NCBI GenBank assembly: GCA_963920525.1
Contig: OY986436.1
Location: 28,161,318-28,225,317 of the forward strand
Direction of reading: 5' to 3'
Source: Dichetophora obliterata
Taxonomy: Eukaryota > Arthropoda > Insecta > Diptera > Sciomyzidae
Length of the DNA: 64,000 nt
Shown here: positions 24,063-35,615 of the stretch, piece by piece
How the letters are laid out: each line of letters begins with the position of its first letter
How positions within the stretch are numbered: the stretch's first letter is position 1
The notes under the pieces: generated by a model
Databases searched by the model: none
Told to the model about the DNA's origin: nothing
Seen by the model: only the letters and a program-made list of their open reading frames with translations
Program-made: the position numbers and the translations under genes

Positions 24063-25242
24063 ATAAAAAAAAGACACAGTTTCGATAGTTTCGTAAGTAC
24101 AGACGTAGAATTCCTTTTTATACAGTAATAGAGAAAAATTCTGGTTTTTTTATGTATACCCTGTAGGAAAATCAACTAATTTAAAAGTAGTTGAAAAAAC
24201 AGTTTTATGTTAACCACAACTAGTTGAAATTCTGACTTTTTTCCATAGAACGAACTAACATATTTTGTATGGTGATGTCCGCTAAATAAATCAATTGACT
24301 TTCGTCTGCATATGTTTCCAACTACTTGTTAAATTAGTTGAACTTAAATTATTTTTTAACTACTTTAAAATAAATCAATTGAAACCGCATATATTTTCAA
24401 CTACTTGTTAAATTAGTTAATTTAAAATAATTTTTTTAATTTCTTTAAAATAAATCCACTGAAAACCTCATATATTTTCAACTATTTGTTAAATTAGTTA
24501 AATTTGAACTACTTTGAAAACTAGTTAATATTCCACTTACTATTAATTAAAAGCATACAAATTTTAAGTTTCTATACATCAAAGAGATCATTTATTATAT
24601 TGTTTTGAAAAAAAAAAAATACATAAATGCATATTAATCAAACTCAGAGTAGTTGTTGCCTTAATACAATTCAAAGTAGTTTTTAAGCCACTTGTTTTGA
24701 AGTGGTTTTTGAATTACTTTATATATAATGTAATAAAAACTATTCAAAATTGAAAAAAACATTTCATCTTCTAAATAAAAATTATTCAAAAACGAATTTG
24801 TTTTTGTTGTTGCCTTATTCAAACTTACCAGATCTAAAAAGCTCATAATTAAAATCATGTTAAAATTTTTTTTGTTTTATAAAAACTTTTCGTTTGATAT
24901 ACATATTATATATGTTTATGCTCTTTACTACAGGAAAAATAAATAATTCTAATTTTTCCGATATTTATTTCCATTTATTAAACATAACTTTGAATTAAAT
25001 TTAGTTTTAACCAACATAAAAAATTAACAACAAATTCATCACTAAAAATATCAAACGAAAACTTTTTATAAAACAAAAAAAAATTTTTACATGAATTTAA
25101 TTGTGAGCTTTTTAGATCAAGTAAGTTTAAAGAAGGCAACAACAACAACAAATTTGTTTTTGAATAATTTTTCTATTACTACATAAAAAGGAGTTCTACG
25201 TCTATACTTGCGATACTATCGAAACTGTGTCTTTTTATTCCG
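24063..25242. mobile_element. Foldback element interrupted by an insertion
   Basis: The outer inverted arms are about 24066-24140 and 25168-25240 (AAGACACAGTTTCGATAGT and its inverse). They continue into inner inverted arms 24784-24905 and 25045-25167. On the right the outer and inner arms are contiguous; on the left they are split by 24141-24776. The palindrome therefore carries its own uninterrupted reference. No coding sequence. Confidence 0.8.
24141..24776. mobile_element. 636-bp insertion with tandem TTAAATTAGTT repeats
   Basis: It splits the left arm of the surrounding foldback and is flanked by AAAAATT on both sides (24134-24140 and 24777-24783), a 7-bp target duplication. The uninterrupted right arm shows the empty site. 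The insert has no obvious terminal inverted repeats. It contains about three copies of an ~80-85-bp unit (about 24310-24530) built around CAACTACTTGTTAAATTAGT. Confidence 0.75.
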
Positions 25243-25849
25243 GTAGAAACTTTTTTGTTTATCTTTACAATGGTAATTTTTGTTGTACTTAATTTATGTT
25301 ATTGTGAAAAAAGTAATTTTTTATCGGAATTGTTTTAAATTTTAACTGGCAACCTTGGCTAGTAGTAGTACATTTTTTTGTAGCCGCATACTGGCACTCT
25401 AGCTACATGCATCTGTATTCTCTATTGCATTACAACCCAACAAGCCATGAATGTTACTGTGCCAGCTAAACGGTACTTAAAACGGCGGCGTCTTATTTGC
25501 TGGTATGAAAACAACATGTTTATGTACCTTTAAACCGTTCTCTATATAAATGTAAAGTCCTTTTTTATATTTATCAAGAATCGAATTGAAATGTATGTCA
25601 TATTCGCTTGATGTGTCGATTGTTCTTGTCTTTTTTCCCCTCTCTTTTTCACCCGTTTGCCAAAAAACGCTGAAATATGCATTGAATCTTGTATTGAAAT
25701 CAAGGTAGTGCAGTTGAATTGCCGTTTATTGTTTAGTTAATTGTTGCAACTTAATAAAAACTATTTCAAGAAAAGTTTTCAATTGTTTAACAACAAATAA
25801 AATTAATGTACAACTTAAAGTTTTCTATATGACCTTGTTATTTATTTTG
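25243..25849. other. Intergenic, nothing recognised
   Basis: AT-rich sequence with no gene signature. Confidence 0.4.
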
Positions 25850-26180
25850 TTGATTTTCTATGATTTAAATACAAATTCTAATTTTCTGATAGTTTAAATC
25901 ATTCTTGATTTTAAACACAAATTCTAGTTGTTGGATAGTTTAAAATCGTTAATCGTAGAATAATTAATTGCTCAAGCTAGTTAATCAATCAGCTAACTAA
26001 TTACTCAGCTAGTGATGTTTTTTTCTTTTCATATTGAAAATGTTGCTCTTGTTTCTTTGAAAAAAAATTCGTTAGAGCAATTAATTGTTCTAACCTGATC
26101 TAAAGCTCAATAAACGATTTCAAACTATCAAACAACTAGAATTTGTATTTAAATCATAGAAAATCAACATAAATATACAA
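25850..26180. repeat. Foldback repeat family F, copy 3
   Basis: Left arm near 25855-25960 (GATTTTCTATGATTTAAATA, TTCTAGTTGTTGGATAGTTT) is inverse to the right arm near 26090-26170. The centre has GCAATTAATTGTTCTAAC and CCTTTTC-type blocks shared with copies 1 and 2. Confidence 0.7.
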
Positions 26181-26361
26181 CTTAATATATGGTACGCTTA
26201 TATGAAACACACAATGCATAGTTTGCTGACAACAAAACGGTCCGCTTCAGTGCTTTTAAAAGTGCACACCGTTTTCAACCGAGCCGATTGGCTATCTGGG
26301 AAGTGAAAAAAATGAAAGCAACTCATGTGTGTTTATATATGTATGTTTTATATACATATTA

Positions 26362-26412
26362 ATAAAAACAACAACAACAACAACAACAACAAAAGCAGCA
26401 CAACAACGAACG
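26362..26412. repeat. (AAC)n microsatellite
   Basis: About nine nearly perfect AAC/ACA triplets followed by interrupted copies. Confidence 0.9.
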
Positions 26413-26550
26413 ACGTGATTCCGAATCAAACAAGCAAACACAACAACCTTAAAAACAGCATAAGCAGCTACTGCAGCTAAGCAGCTTGTGCATTTCTCAT
26501 ACGAATATATTAATTTTTCATCTTCTTAGATTTTGCTATTTTATTAGATA

Positions 26551-28553
26551 CTAGCTGATATACCCGGTGTTACTCGAGAGTCATTTATATACAAATTTTA
26601 ATATACACTTTTCGATTAAATGTTTTTGTAAATTTTGGAATTTTGTAAGAACGTGTTAAATTTAAGTTTGAGACCACTATAAAAATATAAGTTAAAAAAT
26701 TTACCAAGCTTTTTTAACGAAGAAATAATTTTATCACTGTTTTTTCACAATCAAAAACTGTTTTGTAGTTCTAAACTGAATTTACTGGCTACTGGTAAGC
26801 ATGTTACTTGCACTTCGCTAATGAAAATCAAATTTATAAAAATCTTCCTAAAATTTTTTAGTAGTTTTTCCAGTTGGAAAATAACAATTGGATTGTCTCT
26901 AAATAAAAAATTAATATAAATTGAGTCTGATAATTGATGCAATTTCTTAAATCTTCTGAATTACTCTTTTATACGAAAAATTGTAAAGTCGTTTTTTAAT
27001 GTAAATTAGCAAAAAGGTGTAAGTTAAGAAAGCAGTCGCTTTTTAATTTTTATTATAGTATATACAGCAACCTGTAGCAATATTATTGACGTTAACAGAT
27101 CGACATAAATCCAGCTGAAAAATCTGCAGGAACAGTGCAAGAAGTGCCATTATGTTATTTGCTGCAAGTTTACGCTGTGTGCGAAAAGAACTAAATTGGA
27201 TAACAGTTACCGACTTTTCTAATGTATTGGAATCATGTCGGTAATGCAGTACTTAGTTCTAATTTATAATATTTTCCAGCATACTTTTCAGCATACTTTC
27301 GGTTAGTACGCAATTGAACCGAAAAATTTGTTCAATGCAGCCAAGCTTACAACCATGTCGGTACATTTAATTGGCGTGGAAATTTGACTTTCAACAATAA
27401 AGTTCAAATAACACATTAAGCATGAAAAAATTAACTTTTACAGTATTCTAATTCACAGTCATCTTTTCGATGATACGGTGATATATATAGAACATTTAAA
27501 GTACCATTGATAAAGAACTGTGTGACAACGTGTGGGTGAAACAATAGTGAGAAAAATGACAAATCACAATAAAACAGATTTAACAGGAGGGGGGTGGGGA
27601 GGCAAAAAGTAAGATTTTATATACACCAAAGTGTGTATAATTACTCTAGACACACAACTTCATTCTCTATATTGAGAATTTTAAAACAAAACTCAGTTTT
27701 ATTAAAAGTCTGGTATTAAAAAATAGAATTTTAGCCATAACTTTTGATTGGAAAGAGATATTGGGGTAATTTTTTCACATAAATTATTTCTAAAACTTGA
27801 CTTTTTTGTAAAAAATATAAAAACAACATTTTGGAAAAAATAAATTTCGCGAAAAAAATCAAAGGGGGTACCCTTGTTGTTTTGATGACAAAAACAGTAA
27901 AATAATTTTTCCGCTTAGCTGGAAGAATTTTTGCAAATAAATGCTATGTCATATGAAAGGTAGCCAGATTTGCAATTTTTAATTGATTTCAGTTTTACAA
28001 CAACAACAATTTTTGAGTCATTTTTTGAGTAAAAAGTCAATATTTTGGACCTTTTTTGACATAATCATAAAACATATATACACTGACTTAACGGTACAGT
28101 TCAACTTATTTTTGTAAAGTGATTTTATTGAACTTTTGAAAAAAAAAAATTTTAATGAAATATATTAATGGACAGCGGAGATATTTGCATCGAAAGACCA
28201 AACTTTGATTTTCATGTCGTTTTTTTCTCATTCTTAGGTAACGATGTTTTATGAAAAAGTCGTTGTACTGAAAATTTCTCCAATTTTGAAGATATGTGAG
28301 TGTTTTTGACGTCAAAATAACAAAAAATTTTTAAAATTGAATACACAAAAATCTCCGATACTAAAAAGTTTTATAATAACAAAATTACCGTTAGTTGAAA
28401 AATTTCAGAGGGGGCGTGGCAAAAACTAAGTATGTAACATTTTAAGTTGGGATAAACTTAATATGTGTACCTAGTTTGAGTGAAATCCGTTGAGCCGTTT
28501 AGATTTGTATAAAGGCCAAACAAACAAACAGAAAATGAGTTTTATTACTATAG
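26551..28553 (-). mobile_element. Helitron-like element, eroded, ~2 kb
   Basis: Read on the minus strand it would begin with the inverse of CTATAGA (a TCTATAG start at 28553) and end at CTAG (26551-26554), with an A before and a T after on the plus strand. The right end carries AAACAAACAAACAGAAAATG and a GAGCCGTTTAGAT block like the units at 51279-53762; the left end has CTAGCTGATATACCCGGTGT. TC start, CTAG end, insertion between A and T and no target duplication are Helitron hallmarks. The 3' hairpin is eroded. No Rep/helicase coding remains, so it is non-autonomous. Confidence 0.6.
28106..28315 (-). other. Small ORF inside the Helitron-like element
   Basis: A 69-codon frame, lysine/arginine-rich, with no recognised motif; it lies inside non-coding repeat sequence. 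Probably chance. Confidence 0.12.
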
Positions 28554-28827
28554 ATTCGATTTATTCCCACTAACACTGATATTTTGGAATTTTTTTTTCT
28601 TTGTACGATGAATATTAAAGGCTGTAGGTATACCACCCCAAAGTATCAAACTTTGAAAAAATTCGTGAAAATGACCCCCATACAAACTGCGCTGTAAGAC
28701 GTAATTCTACGTCAAAGCAGTAAAAAAGGGTTATTGATTCAAATAGCCTTAAGTTCAAATAAATTTAATACACAGAAAGTACTTTATTATTGCTATTCCA
28801 TCTGATCGCCAGACAACGTGGAAGATG

Positions 28828-29343
28828 ACTGATCGAGATCTCGACCGCTGGGATAATTAGTGCATAAGAAACTTTTTCTAATCTTCTTATACGCCTTCGC
28901 ATACTGTGCAAGGAATATATTTACTTTGTTACTCCGTTTGTTACTCTGATAAGGAGGCGGGGCAGGAATAGAAAAGTATGTATATTCTTGATAACTATCA
29001 TCTCCTGAGTAAATTTAGAGTTATTGCAATGTAATTCAATACATATATATACTTTTTATTAAAAAAATAGAGATCAAGTTAAAAAATGAGCCAAATCAGA
29101 TGAAAACCACGTTTTACAAAGCTTTTTATTATTTAATAAATAAACATTAATAAAAATATTAACTAAATGGATTTTTAGTAATTTATTCTTATTACCTCTA
29201 GCATAAGCTGTCATGTTTACTTATATTAATAATCAGTTTTCATAATAAACATTGTTGAATTTTTTTTTTTTTATATTTCATATTATTCTACTTATAGAAA
29301 ATTTATTGCTGTGATTATTCCAGCGGTCGAGATCTCGAACAGT
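28828..29343. mobile_element. 516-bp TIR element with CGAGATCTCG ends
   Basis: ATCGAGATCTCGACCGCTGG (about 28832) returns inverted at 29314-29343 with about 30 bp of match and few mismatches. The interior is AT-rich and non-coding. The end motif itself contains the palindrome CGAGATCTCG. Confidence 0.65.
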
Positions 29344-29609
29344 AATTTTCTGGAAAATAAAGGCTATAAAAAATGACCAAAATTTAACCTTTTTCTAGCT
29401 AGCCATGAAAATTTCATTAAGGAATTAAAACATTAACGTGCCTTGTGCAAAATGATTAAAGGGTAAAAAGCGTTCCTAAAGTTTAAATATTATGAGATAA
29501 CATTTGATTACCATTAACTTTTGAAAAAGTACATTTTGCATCCAAAAGTCGTCAAAAACTCAATTTTTTCCAGTAACACACATCTAACAATGTAGTAACA
29601 AAAATTTTG

Positions 29610-30149
29610 CAGTTTTCCAATTTTTCAACAGATTTAAGAATTGTTTAATAGATAATTATTTCTGTGTTGTATGTGGGGACTTCAATGTTAATTTGCTTGT
29701 TAATGACAACGTTACTACAAAATTATATGAAGGATTGACTCATGCTGGGTTATCGATCGTTAGTAGTAGTATGCCTACTAGGTTTGCTAATAACGCTAAT
29801 CCTAGTTTACTGGATCTTTTCATAATTTCTGACGCTTCTTCAGTCTTATTTTTTGAACAAATATCATTTGTTAGTGACCATTATCTTATTTTTTGTACTT
29901 TTAATATTAATCTCTGTTGTAATGTTTTACCAAATTCAATAACCTATCGCGACCTTAAGTCAATTGACAGCGAATCTCTGTTTTGTGACATAATGTCAAT
30001 TCCTTGGAATGACTTATGGTATCTTAATACAGTTCATGATAAGATAATTTTTTTTGTAAGTAAAATTAATGTCTCATTTGATCAACATGTTCCCTTTCGT
30101 ACTGCTCGTTGTGTTAACAATTTATGTCAGTGGTTCACTCAACGTGTTA
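29610..30149 (+). pseudogene. CR1/Jockey-type retrotransposon: endonuclease part
   Basis: This open frame is the C-terminal half of an apurinic-type endonuclease of a non-LTR retrotransposon, the domain that nicks target DNA. Visible motifs are CVVCGDFNVNLL (29665 on), LLDLFIISD and FVSDHYLIFCTF, the catalytic SDH. The frame runs into QWFTQRV and is cut by the LOA-like element at 30150. The same polyprotein resumes at 35616 after one target-duplication copy. The N-terminal half of the endonuclease and everything upstream are missing, so this copy was already 5'-truncated or eroded. Confidence 0.85.
30137..30149. repeat. Target-site duplication (left) of LOA-like element
   Basis: ACTCAACGTGTTA is repeated exactly at 35603-35615. 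The 13-bp direct repeat marks the insertion into the older CR1/Jockey-type copy. Confidence 0.9.
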
Positions 30150-30170
30150 GGTTAGGTTAGGTTAGGTTGA
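30150..30170 (-). repeat. (CCTAA)n 3' tail of LOA-like element
   Basis: On the plus strand about four TTAGG units end in GGTTGAGG. On the element's sense strand this is (CCTAA)n, the C-rich strand of the canonical insect telomere repeat, used here as a simple-repeat tail. Confidence 0.85.
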
Positions 30171-30266
30171 GGCGGCAGCCGCTGTACGTGCTTAAAACCA
30201 AAACGCACGTACCACAGCTCACTTAGACCAGTGAGGTCCGTTGTGATACCGCTGCACACTTGGCCT

Positions 30267-33200
30267 TCAGTCCGAGTGGAACCACATTGAGCTCTTAATA
30301 AAGCTTGTTAGACGTTTGACGCTTGTCTCCGACAGGTCGTCAAGCTCCGAAAAGAAGAATGACCCCAAATGTTTATGCCTTCTTCTCGCAAGCGCGGGAC
30401 AGGAACATAGAAGGTGGGAGATAGTTTCCTCCTCCTCCTCGTCCCTGCAGCTTCTGCAGAAGTCATTAGTGATGACTCCCAATCTGGAGGCATGTCTGCC
30501 TATTAGGCAGTGCCCTGTGGTAACAGCCACTAACGTAGCCACCTCTGATCTTCCCAACGAGGACTCTCGATCGCTTTGGGTTTAGAGTCGGCCAGATAAG
30601 CCTTGTTGTTCTGCATGTTGAGAGTTCAGCCCATCTTGAGTTGGCTTTAGATGTGGTGTACTCATTAAGTAGCATTTTGACAGTTGCCATCGGGATGCTC
30701 GGCGAGTTTCGACCCATTAGAGTCCCCGATGTACCTTTCCTAGCAAGCTCGTCTGCTTTTTCATTTCCACGTATGCCCTTATGCCCAGGTACCCAGATTA
30801 AGCTGATGTCAAAGAACTTTGACATTTCGCCTAATGCAGCACGGCATTCTCTGGCTACTTTAGAGTTGATGGATACCTGCTCAATCGATTTGATCGCTGC
30901 TTGGCTGTCCGAGAAAATATGTATTTCTCGTTTAGAGATGACGTTCTCTGAGAGCCAGGTTGCAACTTCTTTAATCGCCATCATTTCGGCTTGGTAAACA
31001 CTACAGTGATCCGGCAGCCTACGAACTAAGGATACCCCTAATTCTTTTGAGTAGACCCCATACCCGACCTTGCCATTTAATTTTGACCCATCTGTATAGA
31101 AATAAAGACACCCCGGTTTCCACGGCGCACCTTTATTCCAGTATGTTCTAGGCGGAATAAGCGTACCGTAGTTTCCATCAAAGGAAAGCAGTGGTTTACA
31201 ATAATCAGTCCTTGGTGGAATGAAGTTGAATTTGTAGAGTATAGATGCGTGTCCTGAATCCAGGCTTTTCCATACTCCAGTTTCCCTAAGTCTGACCGCC
31301 GAACAAGCTGCCTGTTGCCTAGCAACCAAGGCAAGCGGTAGAAGGTGTAATAAGGTCTCTAAAGCCGCAGTCGGTGTTGTTCTCAGAGCACCACTGATGC
31401 AAATAGATGCCATTCTTTGGACTTTTTGGAGCTGGTTGAAATATGTGACCTTGTCCAAAGCAGGCCACCATATCGATGCTCCATATAGAAGTATAGGTCT
31501 AATGACCCCTTTATACAGCCAGTGAACGATATTTGGGGAAAACCCCCATCTTTTCCCTATAGCTTTTTTGCAAGTGTACAGCGCAACTGTCGCTTTCTTC
31601 GTACGCTCAAGAATATTAAGTTTCCAGCTAAGTTTCCTATCAAGAATGAGTCCTAGATATTTTGCATTTTCCGATACGGACAATGCAGACCCATTAAGCA
31701 TGATTGGTGTGAGAGACGGAATTCTATGTTTCCTTGTGAAAAGGACCAAGTCTGTTTTGGCCGGATTTACTCCAAGACCACAGGATTTGGCCCATTGCTC
31801 GAGTTTGGAAAGAGCTCTTTGCATGACGTCGCGTATGGTAGTGGGAAATTTGCCTCTGACTGCGATTGCTAGGTCATCGGCGTATGCTGCCACAACACAG
31901 CCCTCCCTCTCTAGAGACAGCAGTACATTGTTCACTACCAGATTCCAGAGGAGTGGAGATAGCACACCACCCTGTGGCGTACCTCTTGTCACCGATCTTA
32001 CAGCGCTGTACGCACCTAGGTCTGATAAGATTACTCGACAGTTGAGCAGCTCATCTATAAGATCAGTAATGCTTTTGTTCACACCTAGCCTACGCAACTC
32101 TAGTCGTATAGATTGTGGCGTGACATTATTAAATGCTCCCTCTATGTCTACGAAAGCAACTAGAGTGAATTCATTATGCAGGAAGGATCTTTCAATGGTA
32201 CCGACCAATGAGTGTAAAGCCGTTTCCACGGACCTTCCCTTGCTATATGCATGCTGTGATGCCGATAAGAGAGCAGGGTCGATACTGCTCCGTAAATATA
32301 GATCTAGTAGCCGTTCTAACGTCTTCAACAGAAATGACGTTAGACTTATAGGTCTGAAATCTTTGGGGGTGGTATGTGATGTCTTCCCTGCTTTGGGTAT
32401 GAAGACCACTCTGGCCTTATTCCAAGCATTGGGAATATAAGTGAGGCTTATGCAGCCATAAAAGATAATACGAAGCCAAGGCAAAATATATTTCGAAGCT
32501 TCTTTTATTTCTACAGGGTAAACACCATCAGGCCCTGGTGATTTATAGGGCTTGAAGCTGTTTATCGCCCATTTTAGTTTCCTGTCGGAGACTATGCCTT
32601 CGGTGTCCTACGTAGAACGACTAGTACTAGGCAGTTGTGCACCAGGAGGCGCACTACTACCAGGGAAGTGCGTATCTAGTAGGAGGTTAAGAGACTCCTC
32701 ACCTGACATTGTCCATGTTTCGTTCGACCTTTTGAGATAGCCGGGTGTGCATGGTGTGCTAGCGAGAATCTTGCGCAGTCTAGAAGCCTCTGAGATTTCT
32801 TCGATTCCTTCACAGAATCGTTTCCAAGAGGATCTTTTGGCTTTTCTGGTTTCAGTTTTGAAATTTTTAAGGGATACCTTATAGGCTGCCCAGTCAAGCT
32901 CAGCTCTCGAGCGCTTAGCTGCGTTAAAGAGCCTTCTAGATTCAGTCCTCAGTCCATCCAATACGGCGGACCACCACTTTGGTTTTGGCTTCCCCCTTGT
33001 AGTCCTCTTAGGACAAGAGGAAGCAAGAGAGCAATTCATTGCTTTGGTTACTACATCGACTAGTTTATCAAGATCAGCTGTCGATTTTGGTTTATCTATA
33101 GGACCTGATGGCAAATGTTTTGCTAAAGCCCTTTTGTATGCTCCCCAGTTTGTCTTTCGAATGTTAGCCGGGGGTATTATTTTTGAAGACGTATTGTGTA

Positions 33201-33846
33201 AATTATACTCAATGTATCGGTGGTCGGAGTAGGAATGCTCTTTTGACACTCTCCAGCCACCTATCTTGTCGAATATATGGTCTGAGACTAATGTTATGTC
33301 CAGAACTTCACTTCTGTTTTTTGTAATAAAGGTGGGTTCTTCCCCCCTATTGCATATACACAGGTTGGTACTTAATAGATAATCAAAAAGTAACTCACCC
33401 CTTTCGTTGGTATCCGTGCTGCCCCACACGGAGTTGTGTGCGTTAGCGTCGGCCGATATAATGACCCCTCGACGGATGTCATTGGCGTCATCCACCAATT
33501 TCCTGACATTGTCTGGAGGCGGACTTCCATCGTGCGGGAAGTAGGCTGCTACCAACCAGTACGTATCCTTGCCTGACTCGAGGCTGGCTGCAACCACATC
33601 TCTATCGCAGTATCTGTGAAGCAAGAAAATATTAATAGTGTTTTTAGCTACAATGCATGTTCTAGGCATACCTTCATTACTGGCTACCAGCGTCTTGTAA
33701 CCCTCTGCCCTCAATCCGCAAACCCTGCCACCACATACCCAGGGTTCTTGAATGAGGGCTACGTCGAATCCACCAATTTTAAGGTGGACTAAGAGATTCG
33801 CCGAGGCGAGCTTGGAGTGATGAAGGTTAATCTGGAGCACCTTCAT
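30267..33846 (-). pseudogene. LOA-like ORF2: endonuclease / reverse transcriptase / RNase H
   Basis: ORF2 makes the enzymes that nick target DNA and copy the element RNA into it. From the ATG at 33846: endonuclease (VLQINLHHSK, ALIQEPW, SADANAHNSVWG, SDHRYIEYN); an in-frame TAG at 32610-32608 and then the same frame goes on (SPGPDGV); reverse transcriptase (DFRPISLTSF, QHAYSKGRSVETAL, GTPQGGVLSPLLW, and AAYADDLAIAV with the catalytic DD); RNase H (FYTDGSKLNG, YQAEMMAIKE, FSDSQAAIKS, WVPGHKGIRGNEKADELA). A frameshift near 30540-30560 moves into the frame that finishes with GHCLIGRHASRLG and CRSCRDEEEEETISHLLCSC (zinc-knuckle-like), stopping at 30267. Its start overlaps ORF1's end by 20 bp. The plus-strand frame 31568-32440 is its shadow. 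Confidence 0.93.
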
Positions 33847-35224
33847 CCGCTTCAGATTTTTGGCTGGCCTTCATCGTTACGTCAGGCCCCTCTTCCTCAG
33901 ATGACTCTTCAGCCAAGAGTTCATCCTCGCAATAGAGGTCTGACACACCGGTGAGGCCAACCGAGCCCTCCGACATATCCTCGTCTGCATCCGAAGCTGG
34001 CGTACTGCCTGGGGTCTCTACAGCTTCCGCTACAGCCTGGCTTGACTGCGCTTCTGTTGTAGGGCCCCTGGACTTCTTGTCCTTGCCGTACACCTTCAGG
34101 AAGACCCTTAAGAAGGAATACCAGAGGACTCCCTTCCTCTCTTATAGCGGCTTTAGCGACTCGGCAGTCATTAGCAGCAGAACCTGCCTTGAGGGACCTA
34201 CAGGCTCCTCTATCTTGCCGATCGCCCAGCCTTCCATATTCATGTCCGGGTTGCAAGCCTGGAACATTTTTAAAATCTCATCCGGCTTTGAGCAGGTGAC
34301 CGGAAGCCACACTCTTGCTCTTGGACGAGCCGGTATTTCGTCTCTTTCTACAGCCTTCAGCTTGGCCCCAGGTCAAACCTCGCCGACTTTGCTAATGGCC
34401 GCTTTGTACAACACAGCAGACCTATCATCGTCACAGACGATTAGCTTTATGTGGCCCGAGTTTTGCCACCCAGCGTCCCGACACCGAGGCGGGGGACCAG
34501 GGTTCTCCTCCAAGACCTGGAAATCGGTGCAGACCAGTGCGCCCTCCACCCACCTCCATTTGTCTCGGGGAAGTGCCCCGTCCCCCCTCTGTGTGTCAAT
34601 GACACCCAGCACCCTGCCCTGCCCTTTGGCCATATCACAGTATGACCTGGCATCGGTGCCTTTTATGACCTTCTTTGGCCTTTTTGCGGCAGGCATGTCC
34701 TCAGTCGACCTCTGCCTCTTGAAAGCAAGAGCAGACTCGGCCTTTTGAGGAGACCCTGCTTTCTCTGCCTGGCCCTTCAGCATTTTTGCTTTGGCACATT
34801 TATCGTACCAGGCCTGTTTTGATGGGCGAACCCGTTTGTGTTTACCGGTTGAACCTGGAAACTGATCAGCTGCCAGTCTGTGACCGTGTGCAGTTTGTGC
34901 CTTCACACCCGACGAGCCACTGCCTGAACTAGTTCTGGCCTTGGCTTGTGCCGAAGTGCTCGGACCGTCGCACACTGCTCCAGAAGCTGCCTTATTGACC
35001 GATTTCCTAGCTCTCGGTGTGCTTGTCTGTTTTATTGGCGGTTCAGACTCCACCTTATTTGTGCCGTAGCTTGACGCCTTGGCTTGAGCCACCATTTTGG
35101 CGGCGACGGAAGCTGAGTTCCCTTCCGGTTTTTTTGGAGTACCTGGCTCACTTGGTTTTTTATTTATTTTGTTGACTTCCATGTAGTTCCCACGAGTATG
35201 GGACAATGGACAGTCGGCCCCCAC
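33827..35224 (-). pseudogene. LOA-like ORF1 (DUF4780-type nucleic-acid-binding protein)
   Basis: ORF1 proteins of these elements bind the element RNA. From ATG 35224 comes a ~150-residue Lys/Ser/Pro/Ala-rich disordered region (KKPSEPGTPKKPEG), then a basic stretch (AFKRQRSTEDMPAAKRPKK). A folded part follows, resembling the insect DUF4780 domain (VLGVIDTQRGDGALPRDKW, NSGHIKLIVCDDDRSAVLYK, RARVWLPVT). An acidic tail (EDELLAEESSEEEGPDVT) precedes TAA at 33829-33827. Two in-frame stops break it, TGA at 34375-34373 and TAA at 34144-34142; otherwise the frame is continuous over 466 codons. It overlaps ORF2 by 20 bp, an arrangement suggesting coupled translation. Confidence 0.85.
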
Positions 35225-35602
35225 AGAGGTCCCTGTGTGCGGGCAAGGCTAAATAGTATCGGAGGTCGCCAGGTATCCGATACGCTCCGTTTAAGACTGG
35301 ACTATTTTTGATGGGCCTCCAGCCTAGTAAACCCTCGGCACGGGTCGCATGACACCTTGATTCGGCCCATGGGAGGGGCTGGGAGAGGGGTAGGAGAAGG
35401 AGCATGGGTAGGATGAGTAGGAGGGGTATGGTAAGTAAGGGGGAGGGGATAGGTATGAATGAATAGCTCTTAGTCATTGCTCCACAATGGCCTGTATGGC
35501 ATGGGTGACCCTACCAGAAGCTTGCGCTTCCGCCATCCTAGCCCATTGCTTCGCAACTTAAGCCCCCACACCAACGACAAGGTGCTGCTATTCGGGTGAG
35601 GG
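35225..35602 (-). other. 5' UTR/internal promoter region of LOA-like element
   Basis: About 380 bp between the right target duplication and the ORF1 ATG. It is GC-rich for the locus, with a polypyrimidine-rich stretch on the minus strand (about 35385-35450). Non-LTR elements of this type carry their promoter here (established knowledge); no specific motif is claimed. Confidence 0.5.
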
Positions 35603-35615
35603 ACTCAACGTGTTA
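35603..35615. repeat. Target-site duplication (right) of LOA-like element
   Basis: Second copy of ACTCAACGTGTTA, at the 5' end of the minus-strand element. Confidence 0.9.

Larger units (their letters stand above)
30150..35602 (-). mobile_element. LOA-like non-LTR retrotransposon, apparently full length (5.45 kb)
   Basis: A complete two-ORF element inserted in antisense to the window: 5' UTR (35225-35602), ORF1 (33827-35224), ORF2 (30267-33846), a short 3' UTR and a (CCTAA)n tail at 30150-30170. Perfect 13-bp target duplications flank it. It is much less AT-rich than its surroundings. ORF2 has endonuclease, reverse transcriptase, RNase H and a C-terminal Cys/His motif, the order seen in the LOA/I/R1 group; the C-terminal GHCLIGRHA and CRSCRDEEEE blocks resemble LOA. 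Only four coding lesions are seen, so insertion was fairly recent. Confidence 0.92.

Noticed and set aside
30141..30170. Interstitial telomere (TTAGG array)
   Set aside because: Only about four units, sitting exactly at the 3' end of a LINE inside its target duplication, so it is the element's tail.
31568..32440. A 290-codon plus-strand open frame
   Set aside because: It lies antisense inside the reverse transcriptase of the LOA-like ORF2 and has no domain of its own.
33951..34748. A 265-codon plus-strand open frame
   Set aside because: Antisense shadow of LOA-like ORF1; composition follows from ORF1's Ala/Gly/Ser-rich codons.
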